Assembly (NCBI GenBank): GCA_012517475.1
Contig: JAAYUV010000034.1
Span: forward strand, 1-64,000
Direction: 5' to 3'
Origin: Peptococcaceae bacterium
GTDB taxonomy: Bacteria > Bacillota > Desulfitobacteriia > Desulfitobacteriales > Syntrophobotulaceae
DNA: 64,000 nucleotides
In this document: one piece after another, positions 33,773 to 42,773 of the stretch
Position numbering within the stretch: the first letter of the stretch is position 1
Layout of the letters: each line of letters starts with the position of its first letter
Position numbers and translations under genes: made by a program
Notes under the pieces: generated by a model
What the model was told of the DNA's origin: nothing
The model's input: the letters and a program-made list of their open reading frames with translations, nothing else
Databases searched by the model: none

Positions 33773-33970
33773 ATGATTTGCCCTGTTTGCGGAGGGCGAC
33801 AAATTGGCAAGGTTGGTGTAGAACAGTACTATTGCTGGGATTGTTGCGTAGAATTTAACAGTCATACGGACAAGGTCGTGGTTTATGACCTTGAAGAGGA
33901 TGGAACACTCGTAGCCTGGGAAGACTTTTATCTGGAAAGTCAGGAAGTAATGCAGGCTGCTGCAGAGTAG
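33773..33970 (+). CDS. Small zinc-ribbon protein
   Basis: 65 residues. Two Cys pairs, CPVCGG at residues 3-8 and CWDCC near 21-25, are the knuckles of a zinc ribbon; the rest is acidic with no known motif. It follows the PRC-barrel gene by 2 bases and is probably co-translated with it. No more specific function can be given. Confidence 0.75.
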   Translation: MICPVCGGRQIGKVGVEQYYCWDCCVEFNSHTDKVVVYDLEEDGTLVAWEDFYLESQEVMQAAAE

Positions 33971-33991
33971 CTCAGACAGTCCTTAACTGAT

Positions 33992-34095
33992 TGACGTCCA
34001 TGGATGGACTAATGCCGCGACGGCCATGGAAGGCCTAGTGTCGCCGAAGCCATGGATGGCGTAAGGCGACTGGTGCCATGGACGGCAAAGAGCGG
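33992..34095 (+). repeat. Dispersed mini-hairpin repeat (copy 2, expanded)
   Basis: Four short palindromes with a common atgga core follow each other: gtccatggatggac, ggccatggaaggcc, gccatggatggc, tgccatggacggca. Framing pairs gccgc / gcggc and gtcgcc / ggcgac allow a nested, branched fold. The first 28 bases equal those of the copy at 5224. It fills the gap between the zinc-ribbon gene and the AI-2E-type permease. Confidence 0.7.
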
Positions 34096-34133
34096 CTACT
34101 TAAGAAAAATAGGAGGTTGGGATTTTCAAATAT

Positions 34134-35225
34134 ATGAAAAGACCGGCCTTTTATTTCTTAAGACGGGGGTTAAAAATGAAACGTTCTCAAATCCGATGGA
34201 TTTTTATTGCATTATTGGTTTTGCTCAGCGGTTTTTTTCTTTTCAGTGTAAAAGACATTATTTCCCCTTTTGTTGTGGGTGTGGTTCTGGCCTATCTCTT
34301 AAGCCCGCTTGTTACTTCTCTGGAGAAAAAAGGCCTCAGCCGCCGAAGTTCTGTTGCTGTCATCTTTATTTGGATTACAGTATTATTCACTTTGCTGATG
34401 TTTTTGCTTTTGCCTAAACTATATACCGAATTAGGAAAACTGGCGGTAGTTTTGCCGGAGAGATTTCAGGTTATTTATGATTATGGACAAAATGCCAAGG
34501 AATATTACGGGCAGACCGGTTTGCCCGGAGAAGTAAGCAAATTAATTGACGATAAACTGGTTCAGGGACAATCGTTTCTGATCAATTGGCTAAAAAACGT
34601 TGTTGAAGATTTGCCGGGATTACTTTCCTACATAGGGCTGATGATCCTGTCGCCCATCCTGGCCATTTATTTTCTGTTGGATTGGAAGAAGATCACCGAG
34701 GGGGTTATCCAACTCGTTCCGGGGAAGATGCGAGGAGAATGGTACAGGCTCTTACAGGAAGTAGATTTTATTATTCAGCGTTATATCCAGGGAAATATTA
34801 TCGATGCCGCACTGGTCGGGTTTATTATCGGCTTTGGTGTGAAACTCATAGGAATGGAATATGCGCTCCTCATAGGGGTAATTTGCGGGATTACCAATCT
34901 TATCCCTTATTTTGGTCCTATCCTGGGTGGTATCCCATCCGTTCTCCTTGCCCTGAGCAAAAGCCCGATGATGGCGATGAAGGTCGCTCTGGTCATTTTT
35001 ATCGTGCAACAGATCGACGGAAATATCATTAACCCCCGCCTGATGAGCAATAAAGTGGGATTGCATCCGCTTTGGGTAGTGTTTGCTCTTCTGGCCGGAG
35101 GGGAACTCGACGGGATTATGGGGATGCTTGTGGCTATTCCCCTGGCAGCTATTCTGAAAATCATATTCCGGGAAATATATTATTATCTGGTATCGCCCAA
35201 GGTACTTAAATCCAGCAAAGAATGA
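34134..35225 (+). CDS. AI-2E family transporter (YrrI-like permease)
   Basis: A 363-residue polytopic membrane protein with about eight hydrophobic segments. The family core FIIGFGVKLIGMEYALLIGV, NLIPYFGPILGGIPS and GLHPLWVVFALLAGG in the C-terminal half is the signature of the AI-2E/PerM family, which includes exporters of signals and ions; the substrate is unknown. By position it is yrrI, just upstream of alaS. The start is uncertain: ATG 34134 lies 17 bases from AGGAGG, while ATG 34176 (MKRSQIRW) has GGGGGTT just ahead and may be the true one. Confidence 0.88.
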   Translation: MKRPAFYFLRRGLKMKRSQIRWIFIALLVLLSGFFLFSVKDIISPFVVGVVLAYLLSPLVTSLEKKGLSRRSSVAVIFIWITVLFTLLMFLLLPKLYTELGKLAVVLPERFQVIYDYGQNAKEYYGQTGLPGEVSKLIDDKLVQGQSFLINWLKNVVEDLPGLLSYIGLMILSPILAIYFLLDWKKITEGVIQLVPGKMRGEWYRLLQEVDFIIQRYIQGNIIDAALVGFIIGFGVKLIGMEYALLIGVICGITNLIPYFGPILGGIPSVLLALSKSPMMAMKVALVIFIVQQIDGNIINPRLMSNKVGLHPLWVVFALLAGGELDGIMGMLVAIPLAAILKIIFREIYYYLVSPKVLKSSKE

Positions 35226-35231
35226 GTCCTG

Positions 35232-35261
35232 TTGACAGAAATCTTCTGAATTGGCTATACT
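35232..35261 (+). promoter_or_regulatory. Promoter of alaS
   Basis: TTGACA at 35232-35237 and TATACT at 35256-35261 with an 18-base spacer, about 55 bases before the alaS start. No T-box leader is present in the short gap. Confidence 0.7.
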
Positions 35262-35316
35262 AAATTGATCGATTAATGAAAAGCTCTTTTGAGCCTTCCA
35301 TATAAGGAGGAAGAAG

Positions 35317-37944
35317 ATGTATAGCGGAAACCAATTAAGGGAAATGTTTTTAAAATTCTTTGAACAAAAGGGACACTCGATTCAACCGAGCGCCTCTTTG
35401 ATACCGAAAGATGATCCGACCCTGCTTCTCACGGTTGCGGGGATGGTGCCGTTTAAGCCCTATTTTATGCGGCAGGTTGAACCTCCTTTTCCCAGAGCCA
35501 CCACATCGCAGAAATGTGTCCGTACTCCCGATTTGGAATCGGTGGGAAAGACAGCCCGTCACCACACTTTTTTTGAGATGCTTGGCAACTTTTCTTTCGG
35601 AGATTATTTTAAAAAAGAAGCTATCCGCTGGGCTTGGGAATATGTAACAGAAGTCTTAAAACTCCCGATAGAAAAATTATGGGTAACCATTCACCCCGAA
35701 GATGAAGAGGCCAGGAACTTTTGGATTCAGGAGGCTGGTGTTAATCCTGACCGGATCGTTCCTGATCCGGAAAACTTTTGGGCAGCAGGCCCGGTAGGTC
35801 CGTGCGGTCCTTGTTCGGAAATCTATGTAGACCTCGGAGATACCCGCGGATGCGGTAAAGAGGACTGTGCCATCGGCTGCGACTGCGACCGTTTCCTGGA
35901 GATCTGGAACCTGGTATTTATGCAATATAACAGGGATGAGGCCGGTACCCTTACTCCCTTGCCAAAGCAAAATATCGATACCGGGATGGGACTGGAGAGG
36001 ATCGCTTCCGTTATGCAAGGGGTGGGTTCCAATTTTGATACGGATTTATTTATGCCGATTATTAATAAAACCGCTCAGATTGCCGGTGTAACCTATAAAA
36101 AGGATCCTAAGACAGATATTGCGCTCAAAGTGGTTGCTGACCACACCCGGGCAGTTTCCTTTATGCTGGCTGACGGCATCCGTCCCAGCAGCGACGGCAG
36201 GGGTTATGTCCTGAGACGTATCCTGCGCAGGGCTGTCCGCTATGCCCGTCTTCTCGGAATAGAGAAACCGTTCTTAGAGCAGGTCTTTTTGGTCATTCAG
36301 GAACACTATGGCCAGTGGTACACGGAACTCAAAGAAAATGAAAATTTTATCCTGAATCATTTGCGATTGGAAGAAAAGAATTTTCAGTCTACCCTGGAAC
36401 AGGGAACCCTGCTTCTGCAGGAGAAAGTCAAACTCCTTTTGGAAAGCGGGAAAAAGGAACTCAGCGGCGAAGATGCTTTCCATTTATACGAAACCTACGG
36501 TTTTCCGGTGGAATTAACCGAAGAAATGCTTCTGGAAGAAGGCATCTCCGTGGATATGGAGTCCTTCAGGAAAGCATCGGATGAACATCGCCGCCTGGCT
36601 AAGGAGCAATCAAGACAAATGAAAGCTGCCGTAGAAAATGCGGCGCTTTTGGAAAAAGCCAAGGCCCTGGGGCCTACCCGTTTTGTCGGGTATCAGGAAT
36701 TAACAGCGGATTGCGTCGTTGAGGCCTTGTTTACGGACGAAGGCGAAACGGAGAGTGTAGGGGAAGGAGAAGAAGTTCTTTGTCTTCTGAGCAATACTCC
36801 TTTCTATGCGGAAAGCGGCGGCCAGGTTTCGGACGAAGGTATTCTGGAGACAGATAAAGCCTCAGCTCAGGTGCTGGAATTAAGAAAGCTTCCCAGCGGA
36901 GCGGTTAGTCATAAAATTTTGGTTAAGAGCGGGGTCCTTAAAAAAGGAGACAAAGCCCATGCTATAGTGAATGCTGAAGTTAGAAAAGCCGTCGCCATCC
37001 ATCACAGTTCGACTCATCTATTGCACCATGCCTTGCGCAAAGTCATTGGAGAGCACGTTCAGCAGGCGGGTTCACTGGTTACCGCAGACCGCTTACGGTT
37101 TGATTTCTCTCACTTTTCCGCATTAACCAGGGAGGAAATCCTGGCGGTTGAAGATGTTGTCAATGATCTCATATTGTCAAATCTTGGAGTTAGCGCCGAA
37201 GAGATGAATATCAGCCAAGCCCGGGCCAAGGGAGCAATCGCTTTGTTCGGTGAGAAATACGGGGAGATTGTCCGGGTCGTAGAAATGGGTGATCGCAGTA
37301 TTGAACTCTGCGGCGGGACCCATGTAAGGAGTACAGGGGAAATCGGACTGTTCAAAATCGTTTCCGAAGGCGGGATCGGCGCCGGTTTAAGACGGATCGA
37401 AGCAGTAGCCGGGAAAGAAGCGCTTTCCTATTTAAGGGATCTGGAAAACCAGCTGAATGAAATCAATATCCTGTTGAAAGCCCAACCTCAGGAAACGGTG
37501 AAGAAAGTTCAAGCCCTTTCGTTGCAAACGAAAGATTTGGAGAAAGAAGTCCAACAGCTGACAGCGAAATTATCCAAATTCGAGGCCGACAGTATCCTGG
37601 GTAAAGTACTGGACGTCCGGGGGGTTAAGGTTCTTGCGGCACGTGTTCAGGCTGCCGACATAGAGACACTAAGACAAACTGCAGATATGCTTCGGGATAA
37701 GATGGCAGAGGGGGTTATTGTTCTTGGTGCAATTGCCGACGGGAAGGTAAATCTGGTTACCATGGTTCACCCTGCAGGTTTAAGCGGACTGCATGCCGGA
37801 AAGATTATTAAGGAAGTTGCAGCGATTACCGGCGGCGGCGGGGGAGGTCGTCCCGATATGGCTCAGGCCGGCGGAAAAGACCCTTCCAAGCTGGGCGAAG
37901 CCCTCGATAAAGTTCCTTCAATAATTTCTCAGTTTTTGGGATAA
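35317..37944 (+). CDS. alaS: Alanyl-tRNA synthetase
   Basis: Class II synthetase charging tRNA-Ala, 875 residues with all domains: catalytic core (about 1-240; motif 2 near RTPDLESVGKTARHHTFFEMLGN), tRNA-recognition helices (about 240-460), editing domain with zinc ligands HHSSTHLLHH near 565 and CGGTH near 667, and the C-terminal DHHA1-type domain ending in GGGGGGRPDMAQAGG. Complete, own promoter. The following ireB, ruvX and yrzB genes are the conserved neighbours. Confidence 0.98.
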   Translation: MYSGNQLREMFLKFFEQKGHSIQPSASLIPKDDPTLLLTVAGMVPFKPYFMRQVEPPFPRATTSQKCVRTPDLESVGKTARHHTFFEMLGNFSFGDYFKKEAIRWAWEYVTEVLKLPIEKLWVTIHPEDEEARNFWIQEAGVNPDRIVPDPENFWAAGPVGPCGPCSEIYVDLGDTRGCGKEDCAIGCDCDRFLEIWNLVFMQYNRDEAGTLTPLPKQNIDTGMGLERIASVMQGVGSNFDTDLFMPIINKTAQIAGVTYKKDPKTDIALKVVADHTRAVSFMLADGIRPSSDGRGYVLRRILRRAVRYARLLGIEKPFLEQVFLVIQEHYGQWYTELKENENFILNHLRLEEKNFQSTLEQGTLLLQEKVKLLLESGKKELSGEDAFHLYETYGFPVELTEEMLLEEGISVDMESFRKASDEHRRLAKEQSRQMKAAVENAALLEKAKALGPTRFVGYQELTADCVVEALFTDEGETESVGEGEEVLCLLSNTPFYAESGGQVSDEGILETDKASAQVLELRKLPSGAVSHKILVKSGVLKKGDKAHAIVNAEVRKAVAIHHSSTHLLHHALRKVIGEHVQQAGSLVTADRLRFDFSHFSALTREEILAVEDVVNDLILSNLGVSAEEMNISQARAKGAIALFGEKYGEIVRVVEMGDRSIELCGGTHVRSTGEIGLFKIVSEGGIGAGLRRIEAVAGKEALSYLRDLENQLNEINILLKAQPQETVKKVQALSLQTKDLEKEVQQLTAKLSKFEADSILGKVLDVRGVKVLAARVQAADIETLRQTADMLRDKMAEGVIVLGAIADGKVNLVTMVHPAGLSGLHAGKIIKEVAAITGGGGGGRPDMAQAGGKDPSKLGEALDKVPSIISQFLG

Positions 37945-38050
37945 AATAAAATAGAAAACTTTGGTATATTTTTATCAGGAGACAGGTAATTTTCATCTTG
38001 ATGGAGAATATTTATTATCAAAACTGGTAAAAAGAAAGGAGGTATAAACC

Positions 38051-38305
38051 TTGAGTAAGATGGAAGATACAATGATGTTTAAATCCCTGGCCGGGGATAA
38101 TTCCGCAAGGGAAATATTGCAACAGGTTTATGCTGCACTACAGGAGAAAGGATATGATCCGATTAACCAGTTGGTCGGTTATCTGATGTCCGGAGATCCT
38201 GTTTATATTACCAGTCATAATCAGGCGAGAACCAAGATTCGCAAGCTGGAAAGGTATGAGTTACTGGAGGAACTGGTGGGTCACTATTTACATGACCTTA
38301 AGTAA
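38051..38305 (+). CDS. ireB: IreB family regulatory phosphoprotein (UPF0297)
   Basis: 84-residue cytosolic protein. The family landmarks [39 protein letters not shown] are intact. In enterococci IreB is phosphorylated by the IreK Ser/Thr kinase and affects cephalosporin tolerance, with Thr residues near the N-terminus as targets; a Thr is at residue 7 here. The start is TTG after AAAGGAGGT. Elsewhere ruvX follows at once, but here an extra gene lies in between. Confidence 0.93.
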   Translation: MSKMEDTMMFKSLAGDNSAREILQQVYAALQEKGYDPINQLVGYLMSGDPVYITSHNQARTKIRKLERYELLEELVGHYLHDLK

Positions 38306-38440
38306 GATGCACCGGCTTACTCTCATGATTTTGTATGACAGCATTATCGGTATTCTGAAGGGGACTTCACTTGGCGATAATGCTTAATCGTAATGTCCAT
38401 TTTTGAGGTGATATCCTATTCCGGCGGATAGAAATATTAA

Positions 38441-38473
38441 GGGGTTGTTGCAAAACGACTTTGCAACAGCCCC
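38441..38473 (+). repeat. Collapsed copy of the MITE-like element ends
   Basis: A 14-base-pair hairpin (ggggttgttgcaaa / tttgcaacagcccc, one G-T pair) with loop acgac. Its left half, including the loop, matches the left end of the 10848-11011 element (ctgttgcaaaacgact), so it looks like the same element with its interior deleted. It lies just before the inserted aldo/keto reductase gene. Confidence 0.65.
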
Positions 38474-38514
38474 TTCGTTCATCCTTTGTCTACAAACGCC
38501 CAGGGGGGAGAGAT

Positions 38515-39459
38515 TTGCATCAAGTAAGATTGGGTCTCAAGGGACCGGAGGTTTCGGAGGTCTGTTTCGGAAGTCTGGCTATTTCCCCTCTTCAGGGCAG
38601 GGTTTCAGTGGATCAGGGCAGAGAAATATTGACGTATGCTTACAGCAGGGGTATTGATTGGGTTGATACCGCAGAAATATATGATAACTACTCTCAATTA
38701 AAGCCTGTTCTCGCCCAATGTCCCGGGCTGAGAATCGTCACCAAGTCCTATGCCGTAACGGCGGAAGACTTGTTTGCGAGCTTGGAGAAGGCCCGAAAGG
38801 AACTGGGAAGAGACTTTATCGATATTTTTTTGCTTCATGAACAAGAAAGTCATCTTACCCTGAAAGGTCATGCGGGAGCCTGGGAAGCATTACTTGAAGC
38901 TAAAGCCAAAGGACTTGTGGGATATCTCGGAATTTCCACTCACGCGGTTCAGGGAGTAAGGGCCGGGGCACTGCAGCCCGGACTGGATATCCTTCATCCC
39001 ATTATTAATTATCAAGGCTTAGGGATTATCGACGGTTCTTTGGAAGATATGTTACAGGCTATTGCCTTCGCAGCTGATTTAGGGATTGGGATCTATGCCA
39101 TGAAAGTATTCGGAGGGGGACATTTAACGAAGGAGCCGGAGAAAGCACTTCGCTTTGTGCGGGATATAAGGGGAGTTCAGGCTATGGCTTTGGGGATGTC
39201 CTCACTGCAGGAAGTCGATTATAACCTGGCTTTGCTGGCAGGAGAAGAAGTTCCGGAACAACTCAAAAATGCGGTCGCGCACCGGGAACGGAAATTATAT
39301 ATTGCGGATTGGTGCCAGGGATGCGGGGCTTGTGTTGAGGCCTGCTCCCAAAAAGCTTTGGTGATAAGGGAAGGACAAGCATCACTCGGAACAAAGGAAT
39401 GTATCCTCTGCGGCTATTGCGGGCGGGTATGTCCGCATTTCTGTTTGAAGATTGTTTGA
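38515..39459 (+). CDS. Aldo/keto reductase fused to a 4Fe-4S ferredoxin domain
   Basis: About 314 residues. An aldo/keto reductase barrel (YSRGIDWVDTAEIYDNYSQL near 45, KSYAVTAEDLFASLEKARKELG near 80, DIFLLHEQE near 107) is followed by two ferredoxin motifs, CQGCGACVEAC near 272 and CILCGYCGRVCPH near 297. Such fusions are common in anaerobes and probably take electrons from reduced ferredoxin; substrate unknown. TTG 38515 is chosen as start because GGGGGGAG sits ahead of it; the longer frame begins inside an inverted repeat and is not credible. It interrupts the usual ireB-ruvX pair. Confidence 0.88.
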   Translation: MHQVRLGLKGPEVSEVCFGSLAISPLQGRVSVDQGREILTYAYSRGIDWVDTAEIYDNYSQLKPVLAQCPGLRIVTKSYAVTAEDLFASLEKARKELGRDFIDIFLLHEQESHLTLKGHAGAWEALLEAKAKGLVGYLGISTHAVQGVRAGALQPGLDILHPIINYQGLGIIDGSLEDMLQAIAFAADLGIGIYAMKVFGGGHLTKEPEKALRFVRDIRGVQAMALGMSSLQEVDYNLALLAGEEVPEQLKNAVAHRERKLYIADWCQGCGACVEACSQKALVIREGQASLGTKECILCGYCGRVCPHFCLKIV

Positions 39460-39491
39460 TTCGTGCATAATGTACGGTGGGGGGTGGAATA

Positions 39492-39899
39492 TTGAGGATA
39501 ATGGGTCTTGATCTTGGGGAAAAAACAATCGGGGTGGCTATGAGTGATCCCCTGAAGATAACCGCTCAGGCTTTGGTTGTCATCAGGAGGTCCGGCCGGG
39601 AAATGGAGGAGCTGAATAGCCTCATCCGGGAGTATGAAGTTGAAGAAATTGTTTTAGGATATCCGCGTAATATGAATGGTACTTTGGGAGATAGGGCGAG
39701 ACTGTCGGAGGAGTTTTCCCAAATTCTTCAGACCAGGTTTTCCTTGCCTGTGAAATTATGGGATGAGAGGCTGAGTACGGTAGGTGCACAAAGGGCTTTA
39801 CTGGAGGCTGACCTATCCAGGGCTAAAAGAAAGAAGGTCATTGACAAAATGGCTGCCGTTTTTATCCTTCAGGGATATTTGGACAGCCGTAGAATATAA
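39492..39899 (+). CDS. ruvX: RuvX/YqgF family Holliday junction resolvase-like nuclease
   Basis: About 135 residues, RNase H fold, implicated in 16S rRNA 5' maturation and in resolving branched DNA. The motifs MGLDLGEKTIGVAMSD at the start, EIVLGYPRNMNG near 60 and WDERLSTVGAQ near 95 are intact, with catalytic Asp and Glu residues visible. Start TTG 39492 follows a GGGGGGTGG site. It belongs to the ireB-ruvX-yrzB set. Confidence 0.93.
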   Translation: MRIMGLDLGEKTIGVAMSDPLKITAQALVVIRRSGREMEELNSLIREYEVEEIVLGYPRNMNGTLGDRARLSEEFSQILQTRFSLPVKLWDERLSTVGAQRALLEADLSRAKRKKVIDKMAAVFILQGYLDSRRI

Positions 39900-39985
39900 T
39901 ATTAACGTATTCTTAACTTGGTATGTTTGACAATCTTTACCTATAAGGTTACAATTACAATATCTTTTGGATGAGGTGAAAAATA

Positions 39986-40294
39986 ATGAGTGATGAGATC
40001 AATAACCAGGAAGAAATGGATGAGGCTTTTGATATCGTTGTATTAAATGATGATGAAGGCAATGAACATGAATTCATGCACCTTGCCACTGTCGAAGTTG
40101 AAGGCAATACCTATTTTGTTCTTCTCCCTGTTGAAGAAACAGAAGATGAAGATGAAGAGGCTGAAGCAATTATTCTCAAGGTCGGAAAAGATGAAAACGG
40201 CGAAGACATGCTGATGGACATTGAAGACGATGAAGAATGGGAAAAAGTTGCCGACGCTTGGGAAGAGATGGAAGAAGAATTCGAAGAAGAGTAA
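39986..40294 (+). CDS. DUF1292 family acidic protein (YrzB-like)
   Basis: 102 residues, about half of them Asp or Glu in the second part. The core FDIVVLNDDEGNEHEFMHLATVEVEGNTYFVLLPVE is the DUF1292 signature. Function unknown; it conservatively follows ruvX in Firmicutes. Starts behind GAGGTG. Confidence 0.92.
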   Translation: MSDEINNQEEMDEAFDIVVLNDDEGNEHEFMHLATVEVEGNTYFVLLPVEETEDEDEEAEAIILKVGKDENGEDMLMDIEDDEEWEKVADAWEEMEEEFEEE

Positions 40295-40352
40295 AATAAA
40301 AGAATTCATTAAGGTAAAATTAGTCCTCCATAAAACTACGCTCTGAAATCAC

Positions 40353-40390
40353 CGAAACTCACGATTCAATTCGTGAGTTTCGTATTATTA
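40353..40390. terminator. Stem-loop after DUF1292 gene
   Basis: Perfect 12-base-pair stem (cgaaactcacga / tcgtgagtttcg) with 6-base loop, followed by TATTATT on the plus strand. Probably a terminator, though the T-run is interrupted. Confidence 0.6.
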
Positions 40391-40458
40391 AAAAAAATAG
40401 TATAATAATTAAAGTTTAGTTTAGAGACTAACCCTACTTAAGAAAGAAGAGAAGAAGA

Positions 40459-41496
40459 GTGAAAAGAAAACGCAGCAGCGTTTTTGCCGGAAGCAAGGCC
40501 AGGAAATATCTAACGGTCTTTATTGCCTTACTGATTCCGCTTTTTGCAGGCGCCTTATGGTGGTCGGGCAATTTAAAACCCGTGTCCGATTCAGGGCAGG
40601 AACAAGTTTTTGTTCTGAAAACAGGAATGACCGCATCCCAGATTGCCCAGGAGCTGGAGGACAAAAAGATTATCCGCAGTGCAGAAGTATTCCGCCAATT
40701 ATGCCGGATGAACAAAGCAGATTCCAAGTTGGTGGCAGGGATGTACTATCTTTCTCCTACCCTCAGTTCCCAGCAGATCCTGGATATTTTATTAAAAGGC
40801 CCGCAGCCTGATATCATACGGATAACCATTCCGGAAGGGTATACCGTTGCTGAAATCGTCAGTACCCTGGTTAAAAACGGTCTCGGGACAGAAGATGAAT
40901 TCTATAAAGTAATGCAAAACTTTTCAGCCAAAAATTATGATTTCTTAGAAGGGATTCCCTCCGGGAATAAACGCTTGGAAGGTTTTCTCTTTCCCGATAC
41001 CTATTTCTTTGACAAAAAATCTAAGCCTAAAGACGTAATTGAACGCTTTTTAGACCGTTTTAATAAGGAGCTTACCGCAGAGACCAAATCGCGTCTGCAG
41101 GAACTAAATATGTCGGTCTTTACCTGGGTAATTAAAGCTTCGTTGGTGGAGAAAGAAGCGGCGAAAGAAGAGGAACGGCCGTTAATTGCCGGAGTGTTTG
41201 AGAATCGCCTGCGGACGGGGATGCCCCTGCAATCCTGTGCGACCGTCCAGTACATACTGGGGGAAGTGAAACCGGTTTTGAGTCTGGCAGATATTGAGAT
41301 CGATTCTCCGTATAATACGTACAAGAACCCAGGGCTTCCGCCCGGTCCTATCGCCAATCCCGGTCATGCTTCGTTACATGCGGCGCTTAATCCCTCTAAG
41401 ACTGATTATTTTTATTTTGTAGCTAAAAATGACGGTTCTCATGCCTTTGCGGTGACGTATAATGAACATTTAAGGAATGTGAGTAAGTATCAATAG
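40459..41496 (+). CDS. mltG: Endolytic transglycosylase MltG
   Basis: Membrane-anchored lytic transglycosylase that ends nascent glycan strands. 345 residues, one membrane segment near 20-38 (TVFIALLIPLFAGALWW), a LysM-like part (TIPEGYTVAEIVSTLVK near 118) and the YceG catalytic domain with the catalytic Glu in ASLVEKEAA near 235. GTG start behind a weak AAGAAGAG site. By synteny it equals yrrL, which follows yrzB. Confidence 0.93.
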   Translation: MKRKRSSVFAGSKARKYLTVFIALLIPLFAGALWWSGNLKPVSDSGQEQVFVLKTGMTASQIAQELEDKKIIRSAEVFRQLCRMNKADSKLVAGMYYLSPTLSSQQILDILLKGPQPDIIRITIPEGYTVAEIVSTLVKNGLGTEDEFYKVMQNFSAKNYDFLEGIPSGNKRLEGFLFPDTYFFDKKSKPKDVIERFLDRFNKELTAETKSRLQELNMSVFTWVIKASLVEKEAAKEEERPLIAGVFENRLRTGMPLQSCATVQYILGEVKPVLSLADIEIDSPYNTYKNPGLPPGPIANPGHASLHAALNPSKTDYFYFVAKNDGSHAFAVTYNEHLRNVSKYQ

Positions 41497-42051
41497 GTTT
41501 CATTCTTACAGAATCCGATAAAAGAATTTTATCAGATTATTCTGAAAAATATATTGACATAGGTCACGAAGTGTTTTAGAATAAAAATCACCCCCCGTTA
41601 AACATTACTTTCGAAAGAAGGGGTTTCGGGGAGACACTCTGATAACCTTAATCCTGAATCTTCATTAATAATACTCGTAACTGATGTTATTCCGAAGTCC
41701 ATCAGGGAGAATCGAGAGATTTGAACAATGGTACGGGAGAAAAACAAAAAGTTGGACCCTTGGGTCTGTAGTAAGATTAATGAACTTGAAACCGGATCGC
41801 AAGATTTGTTTCAAATGGGATGGCAGGGTTGGCTGGGGACAGGGTGAAAAAAAGGAGGATGTCCGTATTGGAAATCCACCAAGAGGTAAAGGGGTAGATT
41901 CATTCTCATTAAACCGAGAAGAGGATCTGCCCTTTTACCATTGCAAAAAAGCTCGGAATTACTGGATTTAACGAAATTGACACCCCACTTTTTATGGGGT
42001 ATGATGCAGGAAAAGAGATGAATATCTGAATTAAGGGAGTGTATCAGAGCC
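41497..42051. other. 555-base region without a credible gene
   Basis: It holds a hairpin after mltG (gataaaa / ttttatc), a strong promoter at 41554, and about 470 bases of sequence without an ORF that has start, ribosome site and coherent protein. At 41857 a strong AAGGAGG is followed by a TTG, but the frame stops after nine codons; the bases behind it stay open in a shifted frame. This looks like a decayed small gene, or a small RNA driven by the promoter. Confidence 0.4.
41554..41582 (+). promoter_or_regulatory. Strong sigma-A promoter with no obvious gene behind it
   Basis: TTGACA at 41554-41559, exactly 17 bases, TAGAAT at 41577-41582. The next coding start is 470 bases downstream (mntA). 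Confidence 0.7.
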
Positions 42052-42366
42052 ATGGTTAGAACCTTTGGGGAAGCAGCGATGGTTGTCCGAGACGCTATTG
42101 AAAATAAGTACCCCCAGGTTAATCGCGCATTTATTTTTGGTTCTTTCGCAGAAGGCGTACAAACAACTGAAAGCGATTTAGACGTATTGGTGGAATTGAA
42201 CGATTCTATGGGACTCCAATTTATATCCATGATACAGGACATTGAAGAGGCTGCCGGTACAGCAGTTGATGTTATTACAATAAAACAAGCTCATGATATT
42301 GAAGAAAAATTTGGGTACGATATCCTAGGAAAAGCGAGACCGGTATATGAAAGAGCAAAAAGTTAA
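42052..42366 (+). CDS. mntA: MNT-type nucleotidyltransferase antitoxin
   Basis: 104 residues, minimal nucleotidyltransferase. The active-site signature GSFAEG-x9-DLDVLVEL lies at about residues 31-51 (GS...DxD). In type VII toxin-antitoxin pairs MntA modifies its HEPN toxin with AMP on a Tyr and so silences it. It overlaps the HEPN gene by 20 bases, the normal layout. The pair sits between mltG and trpB, outside the conserved alaS-U32 gene order. Confidence 0.9.
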   Translation: MVRTFGEAAMVVRDAIENKYPQVNRAFIFGSFAEGVQTTESDLDVLVELNDSMGLQFISMIQDIEEAAGTAVDVITIKQAHDIEEKFGYDILGKARPVYERAKS

Positions 42367-42694
42367 AATAATTCTTCTGCACATCATGGAAGATTTGCAG
42401 GATATTGAGCTTTTTCTCCAAAACATTTCCAAAGAGGAATTCTTGACTAGCTCTATGATAAAAAAAGCAGTATCAATGTCATTGCTTAATATTGGTGAGC
42501 TGTCCAAAGAATTGCCAGCAGCCTTGACCACAAAATATCCAGATATTCCATGGGTGAGTATTGTTGGTTTGCGTAATAGAACAGCCCATGGTTATCATGG
42601 TCTGGACCCGGAAATCATATGGAATATTTGCAACAAAGATTTAAAGGAATTCGAAAAAGTGATAGCATATGAAATACAGCAAATCAATAAATGA
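42347..42694 (+). CDS. hepT: HepT-like HEPN ribonuclease toxin
   Basis: 115-residue all-helical HEPN protein, expected to be the toxic RNase of the pair. The catalytic motif R-x4-H is seen as RNRTAH near residue 82, followed by GYHGLD, whose Tyr is the usual site modified by MntA. No frameshift; the pair looks functional. A strong terminator follows. Confidence 0.9.
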   Translation: MKEQKVKIILLHIMEDLQDIELFLQNISKEEFLTSSMIKKAVSMSLLNIGELSKELPAALTTKYPDIPWVSIVGLRNRTAHGYHGLDPEIIWNICNKDLKEFEKVIAYEIQQINK

Positions 42695-42726
42695 GTTTTT
42701 GTCGAGTTTCTACTATAGAAAAGATA

Positions 42727-42766
42727 AGCGCATACCTGAAATCGTACAGGTATGCGCTATTTTTTT
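42727..42766 (+). terminator. Terminator after the toxin-antitoxin pair
   Basis: Perfect 12-base-pair stem (agcgcatacctg / caggtatgcgct), 8-base loop, then ATTTTTTT. It may also serve convergent trpB from the other side. Confidence 0.88.
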
Positions 42767-42773
42767 GTAATAA

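Noticed and set aside
38461-38514. Upstream extension of the aldo/keto reductase reading frame
   Set aside because: The extra codons lie in the inverted repeat and lack a ribosome site; TTG 38515 has GGGGGGAG ahead of it.
41684-41971. 95-codon open frame between mltG and mntA
   Set aside because: Lys/Arg/Trp-rich with no recognisable fold; no ribosome site before the ATG. Treated as part of a non-coding or decayed region.
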